NCBI GenBank assembly: GCA_023412745.1 | Contig: JAEZBZ010000097.1 | Location: 1-15,065 of the forward strand | Reading direction: 5' to 3' | Length of the DNA: 15,065 bases | DNA from: Pseudomonadota bacterium | GTDB taxonomy: Bacteria; Pseudomonadota; Alphaproteobacteria; Rhizobiales; Hyphomicrobiaceae | In this document: in pieces, positions 12,512 through 15,065 of the stretch | Layout: each line of letters opens with the position of its first letter | Position numbering within the stretch: the first letter of the stretch is position 1 | Program-made: the position numbers and the translations under genes | The notes under the pieces: generated by a model | Told to the model about the DNA's origin: nothing | The model's database searches: none | What the model saw: only the letters and a program-made list of their open reading frames with translations

Positions 12512-15065
12512 ATGGACATTTCGAGACCGGACCCGGCCCCATACTTCGATCCTCTGATCGCACGGCGGGATCTGACCCGTATCGCCAGTGAGGCTGGCAG
12601 TGTCGCCGAGGGGCGTCCGGCCGTCATCGACTATTGCAAGGGCCTAATGCGCGAGGCCCGCGCTATGGCCGAGAAGCAGCTTGCGTGCGATGGCAACGGT
12701 CGCCGCTGCGCCGAAGGCTTGTCTCTGTTCCAGGACGAACTGGTCCGGCTGATCTACGACTACACGGTGGCGCACGCCTATCGCGCCACCAACCCATCGG
12801 ATGCCGAGCGCATGGCGATCGTGGCGACCGGCGGTTACGGGCGTGGGCTGATGGCGCCTGGGTCCGACATCGATCTGTTGTTTCTGCTGCCTTACAAGCA
12901 GACACCGTGGGGCGAGAGTGTTGCCGAATACATGCTCTACATCTTGTGGGATCTGGGGCTGAAGGTCGGCCATGCGACGCGCACCGTCGACCAATGCCTC
13001 AAGCTGGCGCTCGGCGATTTCACCATCATGACCGCGCTGCTCGACATGCGGCTGATCCATGGCGATGCCAGCCTCTTCGCCGATCTGGAACGCCGGTTCC
13101 GCGCCGATGTTGTGGCGATTTCAGGACGCGCTTTTGTCGATGCCAAGATGACCGAGCGCGATGAACGCCATCGTCGTTCGGGTCAGAGCCGCTATCTGGT
13201 CGAGCCAAACGTCAAAGATGGAAAGGGCGGATTGCGCGACCTGCACACGCTGCACTGGCTGGCCAAGTTCTTTCACGACCATGATCTCAGCCAGGACGGT
13301 GCCAGCGGCGCATTCACGCCGGCTGAAGTGGCAACCTTCCGGCACAGCGAGAACTTCCTGTGGAGCGTGCGGTGCCACCTGCATTTCCTGACCGGCCGTG
13401 CCGAGGAACGCCTGAGCTTCGACCTGCAGGCCCCGATGGCGGAGCGCCTGGGTTACCGCACGCACGGTGGGCTGCGCGGTGTCGAGCGCTTCATGAAGCA
13501 CTACTTCCTGGTGGCCAAGGACGTCGGCGATCTGACCACCATTCTGTGCTCGGCGCTTGAGATACAGCAGCTCAAATCCGCGCCGCGCCTCAATAATCTG
13601 CTCAATCCGGTGAGCTGGGCGACGCGGCGGCGCATCCGGCGCACCACCGATTTCCGCATCGATAACGAGCGTCTCAACGTTGCCGACCCCGATGCATTCA
13701 AGCGCGACCCGATCAATCTCATCCGTTTCTTCGCGATTGCCGAGGAAACCGACAGCTTTTTCCATCCCTCCGCCGTGCGTCTGATCCGCAGTTCGTTGCG
13801 GCTGATCGACGACAAGCTAAGGGCGCATCCCGAAGCCAATCGCATATTCTTGTCGCTGCTGACGTCGCAGAAGAATCCGGAACCGACGCTCAGGCGCATG
13901 AACGAAGCCGGTGTGCTCGGACGTTTCATCCCGGAATTCGGGCGCGTCGTGGCGATGACACAGTTCAATATGTACCATCACTTCACGGTGGACGAGCATC
14001 TGCTGCGCACGGTCGGGCAGTTGAAGGCAATCGAGCAGGGCAAGCTCGCCGATACGCTGCCGCTGTCGACGGAGATCGTGCCCTCGATCCAGAACCGCCG
14101 CGCGCTGTACGTTGCGGCGTTCCTGCACGATATCGGCAAGGGTCGTGTCGAGGATCACTCGGAGGTCGGCGAGCGGATCGCGCGGGCGCTTTGTCCGCGG
14201 TTCGGCTTGACGCCAGCGGAGACGGAAACGGTCGCCTGGCTGGTCCAGAACCACTTGGTGATGAGCAACATCGCGCAGAGCCGCGATCTCGCCGATCCAA
14301 AGACGATCCGTGACTTCGCCGAAATCGTGCAGAGCCCAGAGCGCTTGAAGCTGCTATTGTTACTGACGGTCGCGGATATCCGCGCGGTCGGCCCCGGCAC
14401 ATGGAACGGCTGGAAGGGCCAGCTTCTGCGGCAGCTTTATTGGGAAACCGAGCCGCTTGTCGCAGGCGGGCATACGCACACGTCGCGGCGCGAACGCATT
14501 GCGGCCGCGCAGACGCAGGTTCGCGCCGAGTTGGAGAGTTGGCCGGCTCCGGAGGTGGAGCGTTTCCTCAGCCGTCACTATGACGACTATTGGCTAAAGA
14601 CCGACACGCGCAAGCAGGTCGAGCACGCGCGGCTGATCCATCGCGCCGACAGCGAAGGGCTGCGTATCGCGACGACATTCACGTCCAACGCTTTCACGGC
14701 GATTACCGAGTTGTCGGTGCTGGCGCCCAACCATCCCCGTCTGCTGGCGTTGTTCGCGGGCTCGTGCGCAGCGGCAGGCGCCAACATCATCGGCGCGCAC
14801 GTGTCCACCACGCGCGATGGCATGGCGCTCGACACCTTCCTTCTGCAGCGCGCCTTCGCGGAGGACGACGACGAATCCCGCCGCATCGATCGCATCGTGA
14901 AAACCATCGAGCGGGCACTGAACGGTGAGGTGCGCGTCGCGACGCTAATGGCGCAGCGGCGCCCGGCGGAACGGCGCATCACGGCCTTCACGGTCGAGCC
15001 GGAAGTGATCATCAATAACGCCCTGTCGGATCAGTTCACGGTGATCGAGGTGGCCGGTCGTGACC
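12512..15065 (+). CDS. glnD: Bifunctional PII uridylyltransferase/uridylyl-removing enzyme GlnD (3' truncated by window end)
   Basis: GlnD senses glutamine, adding UMP to PII proteins (GlnB/GlnK) when nitrogen is short and removing it when glutamine is high. This sets glutamine synthetase and NtrC activity. The frame is open from ATG 12512 to the right edge, giving 851 complete codons of an expected 900-950. Domains in order: nucleotidyltransferase with GGYGRG (107-112) and GSDIDLL (117-123, catalytic Asp119 and Asp121); the PII-uridylyltransferase linker with 'NVKDGKGGLRDL'; the HD hydrolase domain with AAFLHDIGKG (HD at 539-540); a first ACT domain from about 727; and the start of the second ACT domain ('FTVIEVAGRD') at the window end. 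All visible catalytic residues are present. The ribosome site is weak (GGCGAG, 3 bases before the ATG). With only 24 bases after mutS, translation may depend partly on coupling. Confidence 0.96.
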   Translation, partial: MDISRPDPAPYFDPLIARRDLTRIASEAGSVAEGRPAVIDYCKGLMREARAMAEKQLACDGNGRRCAEGLSLFQDELVRLIYDYTVAHAYRATNPSDAERMAIVATGGYGRGLMAPGSDIDLLFLLPYKQTPWGESVAEYMLYILWDLGLKVGHATRTVDQCLKLALGDFTIMTALLDMRLIHGDASLFADLERRFRADVVAISGRAFVDAKMTERDERHRRSGQSRYLVEPNVKDGKGGLRDLHTLHWLAKFFHDHDLSQDGASGAFTPAEVATFRHSENFLWSVRCHLHFLTGRAEERLSFDLQAPMAERLGYRTHGGLRGVERFMKHYFLVAKDVGDLTTILCSALEIQQLKSAPRLNNLLNPVSWATRRRIRRTTDFRIDNERLNVADPDAFKRDPINLIRFFAIAEETDSFFHPSAVRLIRSSLRLIDDKLRAHPEANRIFLSLLTSQKNPEPTLRRMNEAGVLGRFIPEFGRVVAMTQFNMYHHFTVDEHLLRTVGQLKAIEQGKLADTLPLSTEIVPSIQNRRALYVAAFLHDIGKGRVEDHSEVGERIARALCPRFGLTPAETETVAWLVQNHLVMSNIAQSRDLADPKTIRDFAEIVQSPERLKLLLLLTVADIRAVGPGTWNGWKGQLLRQLYWETEPLVAGGHTHTSRRERIAAAQTQVRAELESWPAPEVERFLSRHYDDYWLKTDTRKQVEHARLIHRADSEGLRIATTFTSNAFTAITELSVLAPNHPRLLALFAGSCAAAGANIIGAHVSTTRDGMALDTFLLQRAFAEDDDESRRIDRIVKTIERALNGEVRVATLMAQRRPAERRITAFTVEPEVIINNALSDQFTVIEVAGRD

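Noticed and set aside
12644..13765. Overlapping minus-strand frames opposite glnD (for example 12644-13060 and 13121-13765)
   Set aside because: glnD is continuous on the plus strand with all motifs. These are shadows.

Overview
The window reads as chromosomal DNA of a GC-rich alphaproteobacterium, most likely a Hyphomicrobiales member close to Bradyrhizobium/Rhodopseudomonas. The grounds are the strong G/C preference at third codon positions, the HAAT-type (Liv-like) ABC transporter, and the block malic enzyme <- -> mutS -> glnD. From memory, the same neighbours occur in Sinorhizobium meliloti (tme, mutS, glnD). The genus assignment is inference. No rRNA, tRNA, CRISPR array, insertion sequence, att site or origin was seen.

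Layout. Bases 2-2849 (+) hold the end of a branched-chain-type ABC importer operon: the C-terminus of a LivM permease, a secreted substrate-binding protein and a LivF ATPase. Each intergenic gap of this operon carries a stem-loop. Bases 2879-3874 (-) hold an unrecognised secreted protein that converges on livF. A 320-base spacer (3875-4194) follows; it contains a 34-base dyad and a weak promoter candidate in front of gdhA, the NADP-type glutamate dehydrogenase (4195-5541, +). Bases 5619-7142 (-) hold a tight two-gene unit, a family 2 glycosyltransferase then an FkbM-type methyltransferase, whose stop and start codons abut. Bases 7260-9530 (-) hold a full-length malic enzyme fused to a phosphotransacetylase-like domain. 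It is divergent from mutS (9689-12487, +), which is followed after 24 bases by glnD (from 12512), cut by the window end.

How the genes fit together. Three units bear on nitrogen and carbon supply: import of an amino-acid-like or organic-acid ligand, glutamate synthesis/breakdown by GdhA, and nitrogen sensing through GlnD uridylylation of PII. Malic enzyme links the TCA cycle to pyruvate and NADPH. MutS is DNA repair and shares only location. The glycosyltransferase/methyltransferase pair looks like a cell-surface or secreted glycan decoration unit, and is the segment most plausibly gained by transfer.

I found no convincing new multi-gene system. The items most worth a second look are the gdhA upstream dyad, the two-gene glycan cassette, the unknown secreted protein and the paired stem-loops in the transporter operon.
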